Source of the DNA: Streptomyces sp. NBC_01463
GTDB lineage: Bacteria > Actinomycetota > Actinomycetes > Streptomycetales > Streptomycetaceae
Assembly: GCA_036227345.1 (NCBI GenBank)
Contig: CP109468.1
Span: 2,666,001 to 2,730,000, forward strand
Direction: 5' to 3'
Length of the DNA: 64,000 bases
Shown here: piece after piece, positions 36,064 to 47,707 of the stretch
How positions within the stretch are numbered: the stretch's first letter is position 1
Layout of the letters: every line of letters starts with the position of its first letter
Translations under genes and position numbers: made by a program
The notes under the pieces: generated by a model
The model's input: only the letters and a program-made list of their open reading frames with translations
Databases searched by the model: none
Told to the model about the DNA's origin: nothing

Positions 36064-38214
36064 CTACGTCGTCGCCGGCCGCGACTTGACCGCCCGTCCG
36101 GACGGGCGCTGCTCCAGCTCGGGCGGCGTCACGACCGCCGCCGCCGCCGCGGCCGCCAGCTCCGAGGGCCGCCGCCAGCCGTGCTCGCCCCGGGCCCGCA
36201 GCCACGCGGTCGTCTCCTGCGGCGGCATCGCGGCGGCCACCAGCCACCCCTGGACCGCGTCGCACTTCAGGTCCCGCAGCCGCTCCCACGTCTCGTCGTC
36301 CTCGACGCCCTCGGCGACCACCAGCAGACCGAGTGAGTGGGCCAGGTCGATCGTGCAGCGGACGATCTCCGCGTCCTCGTGGTCGATGGCGAGCCGGGCC
36401 ACGAACGAGCGGTCGATCTTGAGTTCGCTGACCGGCAGCCGGCGCAGGTGGACGAGGGAGGAGTAGCCGGTGCCGAAGTCGTCGAGGGACATCTTCACGC
36501 CGTGCCCGGTCAGCCCCGCGAGGGTGTCCGCGGCCCGCTGCGGGTCCTCCAGCAGCACGTGTTCCGTTATCTCCAGCTGGAGCGCGCCGGCCGGGACGCC
36601 GTGCCGGGCCAGCCGGGCCGCGACACCGCCCGCGAATCCGGGGGTGTGCACGTCGCGCGGGGACACGTTGACCGCGACCGGGACGAACAGCCCCTGGGCC
36701 CGCCACCGGGCGACCTGGGCGAGCGCCGTCTCCAGGACGTACTCCGTGAGGTGCGGCATCAGACCGGAGGACTCGGCGATGGCGATGAACTCGTCCGGGG
36801 GGACCCGGCCCCGCTCCGGATGCACCCAGCGGACCAGTGCCTCAAGACCGGCCACCTGGCCGTCGAAGCGCACCTTCGGCTGATAGTGCAGCTCCACCTC
36901 GCCGGCGTCCAGCGCGCGGCGCAGATCACCGAGGAGGCCGAGCCGGTCAGGGGTGTTGCTGTCGCGCTTGGACTCGTACACCTCCACGCCCGTCCGGTCG
37001 CGCTTGGCCTGGTACATCGCGACGTCCGCCCGGCGGAGCAGCCCCTCGGCGTCCAGCGCGTGGTCGGGGTAGACGGCGACACCGGCGCTGGCCTCCAGCA
37101 CCAGGGTCAGTCCGTCGAGGTCCAGCGGCGAGGAGAGCTCGGCGACCAGATGGCGGGCGACGCGCTGGGCGCTGGTGGTGGAGTCCGCGGTCGGCAGCAG
37201 GACGGCGAACTCGTCGCCGCCGAGCCGGGCCGCCTCCGCGCCGCGCGGCAGGGCGAGCCGCAGCCGGTCCGCTATCTGCAGCAGCAGCCGGTCCCCGGCG
37301 AGGTGGCCGAGGGTGTCGTTGACCGCCCGGAAGCGGTCGAGGTCGATCAGGACGAGGCCGACCCGGGTGCCGAGGCTCTCGGCCTCCTCCAGGGCCGTCC
37401 AGGTGCGCTCCAGCAGCCACTGCCGGTTCGGCAGCCCGGTCAGCGGGTCCCGCAGCTGCTCCTCCGCCCGGGCCCGGGCGATCCACAGCGTGGAGTCCAG
37501 CGCGATCAGCGGGACCGCGAAGAGCGGCAGCAGGACGGGCATGGCCATCGCCACGACGCAGATCAGCGGGGCGATGCCGAGCAGGGCGACGGCGACGAGG
37601 CCCTGGCGCAGCAGGGCGGTCCGGGCGACCGTCGGCAGCCCGCCGCCCTGGGTGGACCGGGCGTACCACAGCAGGACCCGGGTGACGAGCAGATACGTGG
37701 AGGCCGCGAGGAGGACCTCGGGGACGGCATCGATGCCCCAGTCGAGTGGCTGCCAGGGCGATTCGACGGTCTGCACCTCGCCGAACGCGGCCATCACGAG
37801 CGCCGCCGCGCCCACGCCCAGGATGTCCACCGCTCCGTGCAGCAGCCCCTGCCACCAGCGGTGCCTGCGGGCCACCCCGACGAGCACGACCACGACCAGG
37901 CTGACCAGTCCGGCGGGCACCCAGCCGTAGAGGAGGAGCACGGCGAGGGTGAGCGCCGCGCCGGAGCCGGTGCCGCCCCACCAGCGGTCACGGCCGAGCG
38001 CGACGAGATGGCCGACGACGATTCCGGTGAGGACGGCGAGCGACCAGCCGGCCGTCCCGTCCGGGAAGAGCGCGTGTCCGCCGCTCACGGTCCGGTAGAA
38101 GCCGGCCGCGAGCTGGACGGTGGCGAGAGCCACGACGACGGCACCCACGGTGGGCGTGAGGCCGACGAAACCTTGCAGCCGCGACACCGGTGCGGCGTTC
38201 TCGGTCGGTTTCAT
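36064..38214 (-). CDS. rmdB: membrane GGDEF-EAL cyclic-di-GMP phosphodiesterase (RmdB-like)
   Basis: 716 residues: about seven N-terminal membrane helices (residues roughly 15-260), then GGDEF and EAL domains with no PAS between. GGDEF is intact ([14 protein letters not shown]), but the upstream I-site position reads RGAE instead of RxxD, so product inhibition is probably absent. The EAL domain is complete: GLEALVRWVHPE, NVSPRD, LEITEHV, LDDFGTGYSSL, LKIDRSFV, VAEGVED and QGWL, so c-di-GMP hydrolysis is expected. Position beside ligA matches the gene I recall as rmdB, a regulator of development. ATG 38214 (MKPTENAAPVSRLQG) has GAGGG 5 nt upstream. Confidence 0.88.
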   Translation of the reverse strand: MKPTENAAPVSRLQGFVGLTPTVGAVVVALATVQLAAGFYRTVSGGHALFPDGTAGWSLAVLTGIVVGHLVALGRDRWWGGTGSGAALTLAVLLLYGWVPAGLVSLVVVVLVGVARRHRWWQGLLHGAVDILGVGAAALVMAAFGEVQTVESPWQPLDWGIDAVPEVLLAASTYLLVTRVLLWYARSTQGGGLPTVARTALLRQGLVAVALLGIAPLICVVAMAMPVLLPLFAVPLIALDSTLWIARARAEEQLRDPLTGLPNRQWLLERTWTALEEAESLGTRVGLVLIDLDRFRAVNDTLGHLAGDRLLLQIADRLRLALPRGAEAARLGGDEFAVLLPTADSTTSAQRVARHLVAELSSPLDLDGLTLVLEASAGVAVYPDHALDAEGLLRRADVAMYQAKRDRTGVEVYESKRDSNTPDRLGLLGDLRRALDAGEVELHYQPKVRFDGQVAGLEALVRWVHPERGRVPPDEFIAIAESSGLMPHLTEYVLETALAQVARWRAQGLFVPVAVNVSPRDVHTPGFAGGVAARLARHGVPAGALQLEITEHVLLEDPQRAADTLAGLTGHGVKMSLDDFGTGYSSLVHLRRLPVSELKIDRSFVARLAIDHEDAEIVRCTIDLAHSLGLLVVAEGVEDDETWERLRDLKCDAVQGWLVAAAMPPQETTAWLRARGEHGWRRPSELAAAAAAAVVTPPELEQRPSGRAVKSRPATT

Positions 38215-38484
38215 TCCGTCCCTCTCACAGCCGGCGGTGCCGATGTCACCTGATGGTTCCGTTCCGTGCCAGCGCGCCCCGTCCCGTGCGGTGGCAGGGT
38301 GCCGCGGGCGCATCTCCCAACAGTAGGCCGCGGAGGGCGTCCACGGGCAGCGGTCTACAGCTCTTGCCCGAATGCGAACCGACCGTCCGTCAGCATCTGC
38401 TATGCGCCGATCGGGTGAATCCGACCGTGTGTCGTCTCCTCCTCACGCTCCGGCGTGCCACCGCGGCCCCGCCGGCCGCCCCTC

Positions 38485-40710
<2,226 letters not shown>

Positions 40711-40725
40711 TTACCCAGTGCCCCG

Positions 40726-41751
40726 TTACTCAGGGTTGTCTGCGAGCGATTTCGCGGCCCGGGCGCAGTGGGCGAGCGCGGCTCGTGCGTACGCGGGCGA
40801 CGCACCCGCGAGACCGCACGAGGGAGTGATCGCGACGGACTCGGTCAGAGTCCCCGGATTCAGCCCCAGCCTGCGCCACAGCGTCCTGACACCCATGACG
40901 CTACCGCCCGGGTCGGACAATCCGCCCGAGGCCGGGTCGGTGCCCGGCACCACTCCCAGGAACAGCTGGGTCCCGCCCTCGACCGCTTCCCCGATCGCCT
41001 CCTCCTCACGCTCGGTGAGCAGCGAGAAATCGAACGAGATCCCGTCCGTACCGGCCCGGCGCAGCAGCGCGAACGGTACGTCGGGGGCGCAGGTGTGCAC
41101 GACGGTGGCGGCCTCGCCGGCCACGCCCAGCACCTCGCGCAGGGTGTCCTCCACGGCCTGCCGGTCCACGGCCCGGTAGGTGCGGTAGCCGCTCGCCGTC
41201 CGGATCCGGCCGAGCAAGACGCCGGTGAGGGACGGTTCGTCGAGCTGGAGGATCACGCGGGCCCCGGGCATCCGGCGCCGCACCTCGGCGAGGTGGTCGC
41301 GCAGCCCCTCCCCGAGCGAGCCCGCCAGGTCGCGGCAGGCGCCGGGGTCACCGAGGACGGCTTCGCCGCCGCGGCGCTCCAGGGCCGCGGCCAGCGTCCA
41401 CGGGCCGACGGCCTGCACCTTGAGCGGGCCCTCGTACCCCTGGGTGAACTCCTCCAGGGCGTCGAGGTCCTCGCCGAGCCAGGACCGGGCCCGGCGGGTG
41501 TCGCGGCCCGGCCGGTCGCTGATGCGCCAGCCGCTCGGCTCGACGTGTCCGTACATCTCGACGAGCAGCCCGATGGTCCGCCCGATCATGTCCGCACCGG
41601 GTCCCCGTGCGGGCAGTTCCGCCAGGTACGGCACGCCCTGGCCGTCCCCGAAGGAGCCGGTGACGGTCTTCGCCGCCTCCCGGGCGTCCCCTCCGGGCAT
41701 CGAACCGATTCCGGTGGCCGGGCACCCGCTGAACTTGCTCTTCTCGCTCAC
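40726..41751 (-). CDS. MetE-like core methionine synthase homologue
   Basis: 341 residues matching only the C-terminal catalytic barrel of cobalamin-independent methionine synthase. Zinc-site residues are present: His and Cys in VVHTCAPDVPF and a late Cys in ITPSCGLAGASP; GIGSMPGGDAREA and LQLDEPSLTG are family-typical. Short homologues may use a methyl donor other than methyltetrahydrofolate triglutamate, so substrate is uncertain. It precedes ligA by 30 bp, a pairing I recall as conserved in Streptomyces. It starts at MSEKSKFSGCPATG. Confidence 0.85.
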   Translation of the reverse strand: MSEKSKFSGCPATGIGSMPGGDAREAAKTVTGSFGDGQGVPYLAELPARGPGADMIGRTIGLLVEMYGHVEPSGWRISDRPGRDTRRARSWLGEDLDALEEFTQGYEGPLKVQAVGPWTLAAALERRGGEAVLGDPGACRDLAGSLGEGLRDHLAEVRRRMPGARVILQLDEPSLTGVLLGRIRTASGYRTYRAVDRQAVEDTLREVLGVAGEAATVVHTCAPDVPFALLRRAGTDGISFDFSLLTEREEEAIGEAVEGGTQLFLGVVPGTDPASGGLSDPGGSVMGVRTLWRRLGLNPGTLTESVAITPSCGLAGASPAYARAALAHCARAAKSLADNPE

Positions 41752-41778
41752 GCGGGAAGCCTACGGCGGTCCGCCGCC

Positions 41779-41845
41779 CGGGCCGTCAGCGGCCGGGGCG
41801 CACGGTGAGCCCCCGGGCCGTCAGTGGCCGGGCCGCACCGTGAGG
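41779..41845. repeat. 35-bp tandem duplication at the 3' end of the SDR gene
   Basis: 41779-41810 and 41814-41845 match at 28 of 32 positions (cgggccgtcagyggccgggs pattern). The copy nearer the gene contains its last codons and stop; the other lies just past the stop and still reads LTVRPGR in frame. It looks like a slipped duplication of the gene end. Confidence 0.7.
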
Positions 41846-42510
41846 TCGTTGACCTCGGCGTCGCGCGGCAGGTCGAGCGCCATCAGGATCGTGGTGGCGA
41901 CGGACTCCGGGTCGATCCAGCGGGAGGCGTCGTACTCCTTGCCCTCCTGCTGGTGGACCTTGGCCTGCATGGGGCTGGCGGTGCGGCCGGGGTAGACGGA
42001 CGTCACCCTGACCCCGTTGCCGTGCTCCTCGTGGCGCAGCGAGTCGGCGAGCGCCTTCAGTCCGTGCTTGCTCGCGGCGTACGCGCTCCACTCGGCGTGG
42101 GCGGCGAGCCCGGCCCCGGAGTTGACGAACAGGACGTGGCCCTGGGCGACGCGCAGCTGGGGCAGGAAGAGGCGGGTCAGCTCGGCCGGGGCGACGAGGT
42201 TGGCGTTGAGCTGGACGTGCCACGCCTTGGGCGTGAGCTCGCCGACGCGGCCGAGCTCGACGACGCCCGCGATGTGGAGCAGCGAGTCGAGGCGCTCCGG
42301 CACGGGCTGCTGGGCGAAGGCCCAGGAGAGCCGGTCCGGGTTGGACAGGTCGCCGACGATCGTGCGGGCGCCGGGGTGGAGGGCGGCCAGTTCCTTGGCG
42401 CGGCCCGCGTCACGGGCCAGCAGGACGAGATCGTCCCCGCGCTCGGTGAGACGGCGGGCGACGGCTGCGCCGATGCCGGAACCGGCACCGGTGATGAGGT
42501 GAGTGGACAT
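41821..42510 (-). CDS. short-chain dehydrogenase/reductase
   Basis: 229 residues of the classical SDR fold, cytosolic NAD(P)H oxidoreductase. It has cofactor motif TGAGSGIG at 8-15, the structural motif LLHIAGVVE in place of NNAG, and catalytic Ser (FVNSGAG), Tyr and Lys (YAASKHGLKAL). The length is slightly short for the family and the C-terminus ends VNDLTVRPGH. Substrate is unknown. ATG 42510 (MSTHLITGAGSGIG) is chosen; ATG 42519 is in frame. A 35-bp duplication lies at its 3' end. Confidence 0.87.
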   Translation of the reverse strand: MSTHLITGAGSGIGAAVARRLTERGDDLVLLARDAGRAKELAALHPGARTIVGDLSNPDRLSWAFAQQPVPERLDSLLHIAGVVELGRVGELTPKAWHVQLNANLVAPAELTRLFLPQLRVAQGHVLFVNSGAGLAAHAEWSAYAASKHGLKALADSLRHEEHGNGVRVTSVYPGRTASPMQAKVHQQEGKEYDASRWIDPESVATTILMALDLPRDAEVNDLTVRPGH

Positions 42511-42549
42511 GCCCCCCATCGTCGCACCCGCCGCTTCACCCCCGGCACG

Positions 42550-43089
42550 TCACTGCAGGCCGGCCCACTCCTCCAGGTAGGCGAGCGCGCCGACGCCGTC
42601 CTTCGCGAAGAACACCAGCTCGGTCAGCGGGAGCGGCAGGAAGCCCTCGTCCTCCATGCGCTGGAACTGCTGGCGCAGACCGTCGTAGAAGCCCGCCGTG
42701 TTGAGCAGGACGACCGGCTTGCCGTGCTTTCCGTGCTTCTTCAGCTCCAGGATCTCGGTGGCCTCGTCGAGCGTCCCGGTGCCGCCCACCATGACGACGA
42801 CGGCGTCGGACTTCTCCAGGAGCAGGGCCTTGCGCTCGGCGAGGTCGCGCGCGATCACCATCTCGTCCGCGTTGGTCCGCGCCTTCGCGGCGAGGAAGTC
42901 CACGGACACTCCGACGAGCTTCCCGCCCGCTTCCTGCACACCGTCGGCGACGACCTTCATCAGCCCGCTCTCCGAGCCGCCCCAGACGAGGGTGTGCCCG
43001 CCGCGGCCGATGAGATCGGCGAATTCGCGGGCGGGCACGGTGTAGCGGTCGTCGAGGTCGGCGGCGGAGAGGAAAACGCAGATCTTCAT
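42550..43089 (-). CDS. LOG-family protein (TIGR00730-type Rossmann fold)
   Basis: 179 residues of the LOG/lysine-decarboxylase-like family, whose characterised members cleave cytokinin riboside 5'-monophosphates or related nucleotides to a base and ribose phosphate. It has the nucleotide-binding GGSESGLMKVVADG and the signature MVGGTGTLDEATEIL, where the usual PGGxGTxxE reads VGGTGTLDE. That retains the catalytic Glu but replaces Pro. The start MKICVFLSAADLDD (ATG 43089) matches homologues. Physiological substrate is uncertain. Confidence 0.85.
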   Translation of the reverse strand: MKICVFLSAADLDDRYTVPAREFADLIGRGGHTLVWGGSESGLMKVVADGVQEAGGKLVGVSVDFLAAKARTNADEMVIARDLAERKALLLEKSDAVVVMVGGTGTLDEATEILELKKHGKHGKPVVLLNTAGFYDGLRQQFQRMEDEGFLPLPLTELVFFAKDGVGALAYLEEWAGLQ

Positions 43090-43166
43090 GGGTGCCACGG
43101 TAGAGCCCGGCACCGAATGGGCGGAAACCGGGGAAGAAACCGGCGGCCCACGCGGCTGAGGAAGAC

Positions 43167-43502
43167 ATGACTGCCACCCGAGGACACCTCATCACCGTCG
43201 AGCCGTCCGCCGACCATGTACGCGTGGTCCGTGACGGCGTGCTGCTCGCCGAGAGCAGCCGCCCGCTCGTGCTGCGCGAGACGGGCTGTCCGGTCCGCTA
43301 CTACCTGCCGCCCGATGACGTGCGCACCGAACTGCTGACGGCGTCGGGCACCCGGACCCACTGTCCGTTCAAGGGGGATGCCTCCTACTGGTCGCGGCCG
43401 GAGGCGGCCGATCTGGTCTGGGCGTACCCGGAGCCGAAGGACGAAGTGGCCGCGATCAAGGACCACTTCTGCTTCTACGACACCGAGGTCCTGGCCGCGT
43501 AA
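43167..43502 (+). CDS. DUF427 domain protein
   Basis: 111 residues, a single DUF427 domain (beta-tent fold). Typical features are HVRVVRDGVLLAESSRPLVL, YYLPPDDVRTELL, THCPFKGDASYW and the late AIKDHFCFYDTEV. The family has no settled biochemical role. ATG 43167 has GAGGAAGAC directly upstream. It diverges from the LOG-family gene and lies 107 bp before the alpha/beta-hydrolase gene. Confidence 0.88.
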   Translation: MTATRGHLITVEPSADHVRVVRDGVLLAESSRPLVLRETGCPVRYYLPPDDVRTELLTASGTRTHCPFKGDASYWSRPEAADLVWAYPEPKDEVAAIKDHFCFYDTEVLAA

Positions 43503-43609
43503 CGGCTCGCCCCACCGTCAACAACCGTTCTGAGCTGCGGAGAAGAGAAAGTTCGGAAAGTTCTCGCGGAGAGCGATGAGTTTCCGCACGCCCCGCAGTC
43601 CACCTCCAC

Positions 43610-44410
43610 ATGGACAAGACTCTCTCCCGCGACGGCACCCTGATCGCGTACCGGCGCCGGGGCGAAGGACCGCCGCTGATCCTGGTGGGCGGGGCGCTGG
43701 GCACCGCGGAGACCGAGGCCCCGCTGGCCCGGCTCCTCGCCCCGCGTTTCGACGTCGTCACCTACGACCGGCGCGGCCGGGGGGCCAGCGGTGACGGTTC
43801 GCCGTACGCGGTGGAGCGCGAGACCGAGGATCTGGCCGCGCTCGCGGAGGTGACGGGCGGCCGGCCTTCGGTGTTCGGCGTCGGGTCGGGCGGTGCGCTG
43901 GCCCTGGAGGCCCAGGCGGCGGGACTGCCGCTGGAGCGGCTCGCGGTGTACGAGCCGCCGTACACGCAAGGCGCCGCGGGCCTGCTGTTCAAGGCCGGCT
44001 GCACGGCCCGGCTGCACCGGCTGCTGTCCGCCGGGGACCGCGGCGGGGCGGTGGAGCTGTTCCTGACCGCGACGGGCGTCGCGGCCGACATGATCGCCAG
44101 GATGCGGAGTGCGCCGCTGTGGCGGACCCTGGAGTCCGTGGCACACACACTCGCCTACGACGACGCGGTGCTGGGCAACGGCGCGGTGCCGGCCGACCGG
44201 TTCGCCGCGGTGACGGCGCGGACGCTGGTGGTCTGCGGCGGCTTCAGCCCCGCCGCCACGAGGACCTCGACCCATCTGCTCGCGGACGCGCTCCCCCGGG
44301 GCCGGCACCGCACGCTGACGGGACAGGCCGGGGAACTGGCACCGCAGGCGATCGCCCCGGTGCTGGCGGAGTTCTTCACCAGGGACGTGTACGCACACCA
44401 GGCGTCCTGA
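43610..44410 (+). CDS. alpha/beta-hydrolase-fold protein lacking the catalytic triad
   Basis: 266 residues, gaplessly similar to a large Streptomyces alpha/beta-hydrolase group (DGTLIAYRRRGEGPPLILVG, VVTYDRRGRGASGDGSPYAV). The nucleophile elbow, normally GxSxG, reads G90-V-G92-S-G94, so the nucleophile serine is glycine. The usual GQTH with the catalytic histidine reads GQAG (Gly241), and the usual VVDGG acid region reads VVCGG. The gene is otherwise full length with normal codon use, so it looks like a retained non-catalytic protein, perhaps a ligand-binding or scaffold form. ATG 43610 begins MDKTLSRDGTLIAY. Confidence 0.85.
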   Translation: MDKTLSRDGTLIAYRRRGEGPPLILVGGALGTAETEAPLARLLAPRFDVVTYDRRGRGASGDGSPYAVERETEDLAALAEVTGGRPSVFGVGSGGALALEAQAAGLPLERLAVYEPPYTQGAAGLLFKAGCTARLHRLLSAGDRGGAVELFLTATGVAADMIARMRSAPLWRTLESVAHTLAYDDAVLGNGAVPADRFAAVTARTLVVCGGFSPAATRTSTHLLADALPRGRHRTLTGQAGELAPQAIAPVLAEFFTRDVYAHQAS

Positions 44411-44440
44411 GCACACGGGCGGGCCGGGGGGCCGAGAACA

Positions 44441-44487
44441 CCCCGCGCGGCCACGCCCGTACAGGGGTCGGGCGTTCCCGCGCGGGG
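44441..44487. terminator. inverted repeat between convergent hydrolase and mnmA genes
   Basis: CCCCGCGCGG (44441-44450) and CCGCGCGGGG (44478-44487) are perfect 10-bp arms with a 27-nt loop. They lie centrally in the 92-bp gap between two convergent stops, so a bidirectional terminator is likely. Confidence 0.55.
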
Positions 44488-44502
44488 CACCCGCGGTGGC
44501 GG

Positions 44503-45633
44503 TCAGCCGGCCGCCGCGGTCTCCCGACGCACCGTCGTCGCGATCGTCGCCGAGCCGACCACGCGCGTCCCGTCGTACAGCACGACCGCCTGGCCGGGGG
44601 CCACGCCCCGTACCGGCTCGCTGAAGGAGACGTGCAGGGTGCCGTCGGTCAGTTCCGCCGTCACCTCGGTCTCGCCGCCGTGGGCGCGCAGCTGGGCGGT
44701 GTACGTGCCGGGTCCGGACGGCGGTGTGCCGCACCAGCGGGGCCGGATCGCGGTGAGCGCGGTCACGTCGAGGGCCTCGACGGGGCCGACCGTCACCGTG
44801 TTGTCGACCGGGGAGATGTCCAGGACGTAGCGCGGCTTGCCGTCGGCGGCCGGGTGGCCGATGCGCAGGCCCTTGCGCTGGCCGATGGTGAAGCCGAAGG
44901 CGCCCTCGTGGGTGCCGAGCTTCGTACCGGACTCGTCGAGGATGTCGCCCTCCGCCTTGCCGCCGAGGCGGTCGGCCAGGAAGCCCTGGGTGTCGCCGTC
45001 GGCGATGAAGCAGATGTCGTGGCTGTCGGGCTTCTTGGCGACGGCGAGACCGCGGCGCTCGGCCTCGGCGCGGATCTCGTCCTTGGTGGTGAGGGTGTCG
45101 CCGAGCGGGAACATCGCGTGGGCGAGCTGGCGCTCGTCCAGGACGCCGAGGACGTAGCTCTGGTCCTTGGCCATGTCGGAGGCGCGGTGCAGCTCACGGC
45201 CGCCGTCGTCGCCGAGGACGACGGTGGCGTAGTGGCCGGTGCACACCGCGTCGAAGCCGAGGGCCAGGGCCTTGTCGAGCAGCGCGGCGAACTTGATCTT
45301 CTCGTTGCAGCGCAGGCAGGGGTTGGGGGTGCGCCCCGCCTCGTACTCGGCGACGAAGTCCTCCACGACGTCCTCGCGGAAGCGTTCCGCCAGGTCCCAG
45401 ACGTAGAAGGGGATGCCGATGACGTCCGCGGCGCGGCGGGCGTCGCGGGAGTCCTCGATGGTGCAACAGCCGCGGGCCCCGGTCCGGAAGGACTGCGGGT
45501 TCGCGGAGAGGGCGAGGTGCACCCCGGTCACGTCATGGCCCGCCTCGGCGGCACGGGCCGCCGCGACGGCGGAGTCGACACCGCCCGACATGGCGGCGAG
45601 CACACGGAGGGGGCGCTGGGAAGTCTGAGTCAT
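44503..45633 (-). CDS. mnmA: tRNA-specific 2-thiouridylase
   Basis: Thiolates the wobble uridine of Glu, Gln and Lys tRNAs, using ATP and persulfide sulfur. 376 residues with PP-loop SGGVDS at 16-21, Cys106 in [10 protein letters not shown] and the second catalytic Cys208 in [12 protein letters not shown]-terminal beta-barrel domains follow ([20 protein letters not shown] onward). It starts at [16 protein letters not shown] cysteine desulfurase gene lies close upstream on the same strand and could be its sulfur donor, although a plus-strand amidase gene separates them. Confidence 0.96.
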   Translation of the reverse strand: MTQTSQRPLRVLAAMSGGVDSAVAAARAAEAGHDVTGVHLALSANPQSFRTGARGCCTIEDSRDARRAADVIGIPFYVWDLAERFREDVVEDFVAEYEAGRTPNPCLRCNEKIKFAALLDKALALGFDAVCTGHYATVVLGDDGGRELHRASDMAKDQSYVLGVLDERQLAHAMFPLGDTLTTKDEIRAEAERRGLAVAKKPDSHDICFIADGDTQGFLADRLGGKAEGDILDESGTKLGTHEGAFGFTIGQRKGLRIGHPAADGKPRYVLDISPVDNTVTVGPVEALDVTALTAIRPRWCGTPPSGPGTYTAQLRAHGGETEVTAELTDGTLHVSFSEPVRGVAPGQAVVLYDGTRVVGSATIATTVRRETAAAG

Positions 45634-45694
45634 AGCTCCACCAGGGTACGGGTCGGCGGGAACCGAAAGCTCGCGGATAAGCGTTGTCGATCAC

Positions 45695-46372
45695 ATGGGG
45701 ACCAAGGGGACGGCGGGCGCCAAGGGCCCCGCGGGATCGGGGACGGGCACCGGCATCAGCCGGCGCGCGGTGCTGATCGGCGGCGTCGTCACGGCGGCGG
45801 GCACGGCGGCGCTGGCGCGGGACCGGCTGAAGCGGGCCTGGTGGCGGCTGCCCGGCGTGGAGAAGCCGCGCACGCCGGGTGCGGTGGACTACGCCCGTGC
45901 CACCTGGACAGCTGCCTCCGAGGAGAACTGGCGGCGGGCCGACCGCCCCGACGACTACGACATCGAGCGCGTGGTCATCCATGTCACACAGGGCAGCTTC
46001 AGCAGCGCGGTCAGGGCGTTCCAGGATCCGGACCACGGGGCGGCGGCGCACTACGTGGTGCGCAAGGACGGTCATGTGACGCAGATGATCCGCGAGCTGG
46101 ACGTGGCGTTCCACGCGGGCAACCGCTCGTACAACGAACACAGCGTGGGCATCGAGCACGAGGGCTTCGTGGACCGCCCGCAGGGCTTCACGGCCGCGAT
46201 GTACGGGGCGTCCGCCCGGCTGACCGCGGCGATATGCGCGCGGTACGGCATCCCGGTGGACCGCGAGCACATCATCGGGCACGTGGAGGTGCCGGGAGCC
46301 GATCACACGGACCCGGGGAAGCACTGGGACTGGGACCGCTACATGAAGCTGGTCCGGGCGGCGAGACCCTGA
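45695..46372 (+). CDS. Tat-exported N-acetylmuramoyl-L-alanine amidase
   Basis: 225 residues. The N-terminus has a twin-arginine signal (GISRRAVLIGGVVTAAGTAA). The mature part is an amidase_2/PGRP zinc amidase that would cleave the lactyl-peptide bond of peptidoglycan outside the membrane. The first zinc His is in VVIHVTQGSF, with YVVRKDGHVTQM and AGNRSYNEHSVGIEHEG following. The second His is in IIGHVEVPGADHTDPGKHWDW. It diverges from mnmA across 61 bp and converges on the cysteine desulfurase with a 24-bp gap. Confidence 0.92.
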   Translation: MGTKGTAGAKGPAGSGTGTGISRRAVLIGGVVTAAGTAALARDRLKRAWWRLPGVEKPRTPGAVDYARATWTAASEENWRRADRPDDYDIERVVIHVTQGSFSSAVRAFQDPDHGAAAHYVVRKDGHVTQMIRELDVAFHAGNRSYNEHSVGIEHEGFVDRPQGFTAAMYGASARLTAAICARYGIPVDREHIIGHVEVPGADHTDPGKHWDWDRYMKLVRAARP

Positions 46373-46396
46373 GACCGGCCGGCCGGGGCGGCGCCG

Positions 46397-47566
46397 TCAG
46401 CTGAGCCCCGCCGTCCTCGCCCGCTCCACCGCCGGGCCGATCACCCGCGCGACGTCCTCGACGTCCTGCTTGGTGGAGGTGTGACCGAGCGAGAAGCGCA
46501 GGGTGCCGCGGGCCAGGTCCGGATCGGTGCCGGTGGCCAGCAGCACGTGGCTCGGCTGGGCGATCCCGGCCGTGCAGGCGGAACCGGTGGAGCACTCGAT
46601 GCCCTGGGCGTCCAGCAGCAGCAGGAGCGAGTCGCCCTCGCAGCCGGGGAAGGTGAAGTGCGCGTTGGCCGGCAGACGCCCGCCGGGTGCCGGGTCGCCG
46701 CCGAGCAGGGCGTCGGGGACCACCGCCAGGACGGCCGCGGTCAGCTCGTCGCGGAGTCCGCCGATCTCCCGGGCGAACTCCTCGCGCCCGTCGGCGGCGA
46801 GCCGCCCCGCGACGGCGAACGCGGCGATGGCCGGCACGTCCAGGGTGCCGGAGCGCACATGGCGCTCCTGCCCGCCGCCGTGCAGCACGGGCACGGGGGT
46901 GTACTCGCGGCCGAGCAGCAGCGCGCCGACGCCGGACGGGCCGCCGATCTTGTGCGCGCTGACGGTCATCGCGGCCAGCCCGGACCGGGCGAAGTCGACT
47001 TCGAGCTGCCCGAAGGCCTGTACCGCGTCGGCATGCATGGGTACGTCGAACTCGCGGGCCACCGCGGCCAGTTCGCGTACCGGCAGGACGGTGCCGATCT
47101 CGTTGTTGGCCCACATCACGGTGATCAGCGCGACATCGTCGGGGTCCCGGACCAGCGCCTCGCGCAGCACGTCCGGGTGCACGCGGCCGTACCGGTCGAC
47201 GGGGAGGTACTCGACGGTCGCGCCCTCGTGCTCGGCGAGCCAGTCGACGGCGTCCAGCACCGCGTGGTGCTCGACGGGACTGGCCAGGACCCGGGTACGG
47301 CGGGGGTCGGCGTCGCGGCGGGCCCAGTACAGGCCCTTCACCGCGAGGTTGTCCGACTCCGTTCCGCCGGAGGTGAAGACCACCTCGCTGGGGCGGGCGC
47401 CGAGGGCGTCGGCGAGGGTCTCTCTGGACTCCTCGACGGTACGGCGGGCCCGGCGCCCGGCGGCGTGGAGTGAGGACGCGTTGCCGGTGAGAGCGAGCTG
47501 CGCGGTCATCGCCGCGATCGCCTCCGGCAGCATCGGCGTGGTCGCGGCGTGGTCGAGGTAAGCCAT
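46397..47566 (-). CDS. cysteine desulfurase (IscS/NifS family)
   Basis: PLP enzyme that removes sulfur from cysteine as a persulfide for Fe-S clusters and thiolated tRNA. 389 residues: start [23 protein letters not shown]-Lys206 in [17 protein letters not shown], and active Cys331 in [15 protein letters not shown] on a loop longer than in SufS types, so it is IscS-like. ATG 47566 fits all homologues although its ribosome site is weak. Being next to mnmA on the same strand, it is the likely sulfur source for tRNA thiolation. Confidence 0.93.
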   Translation of the reverse strand: MAYLDHAATTPMLPEAIAAMTAQLALTGNASSLHAAGRRARRTVEESRETLADALGARPSEVVFTSGGTESDNLAVKGLYWARRDADPRRTRVLASPVEHHAVLDAVDWLAEHEGATVEYLPVDRYGRVHPDVLREALVRDPDDVALITVMWANNEIGTVLPVRELAAVAREFDVPMHADAVQAFGQLEVDFARSGLAAMTVSAHKIGGPSGVGALLLGREYTPVPVLHGGGQERHVRSGTLDVPAIAAFAVAGRLAADGREEFAREIGGLRDELTAAVLAVVPDALLGGDPAPGGRLPANAHFTFPGCEGDSLLLLLDAQGIECSTGSACTAGIAQPSHVLLATGTDPDLARGTLRFSLGHTSTKQDVEDVARVIGPAVERARTAGLS

Positions 47567-47707
47567 GGTGGGCTCGATTCTACGAGCCTGCGGCGGGGCG
47601 TACGGCGGGCGCATGGTGTCCCGGGCCCGCGCACCGCGAACGGCGGCGTCCCACCCGCCCCGTTCCGGAGCCCGATCCGGCGGGGAGAGCCATCGGTGTG
47701 CGGCCGG

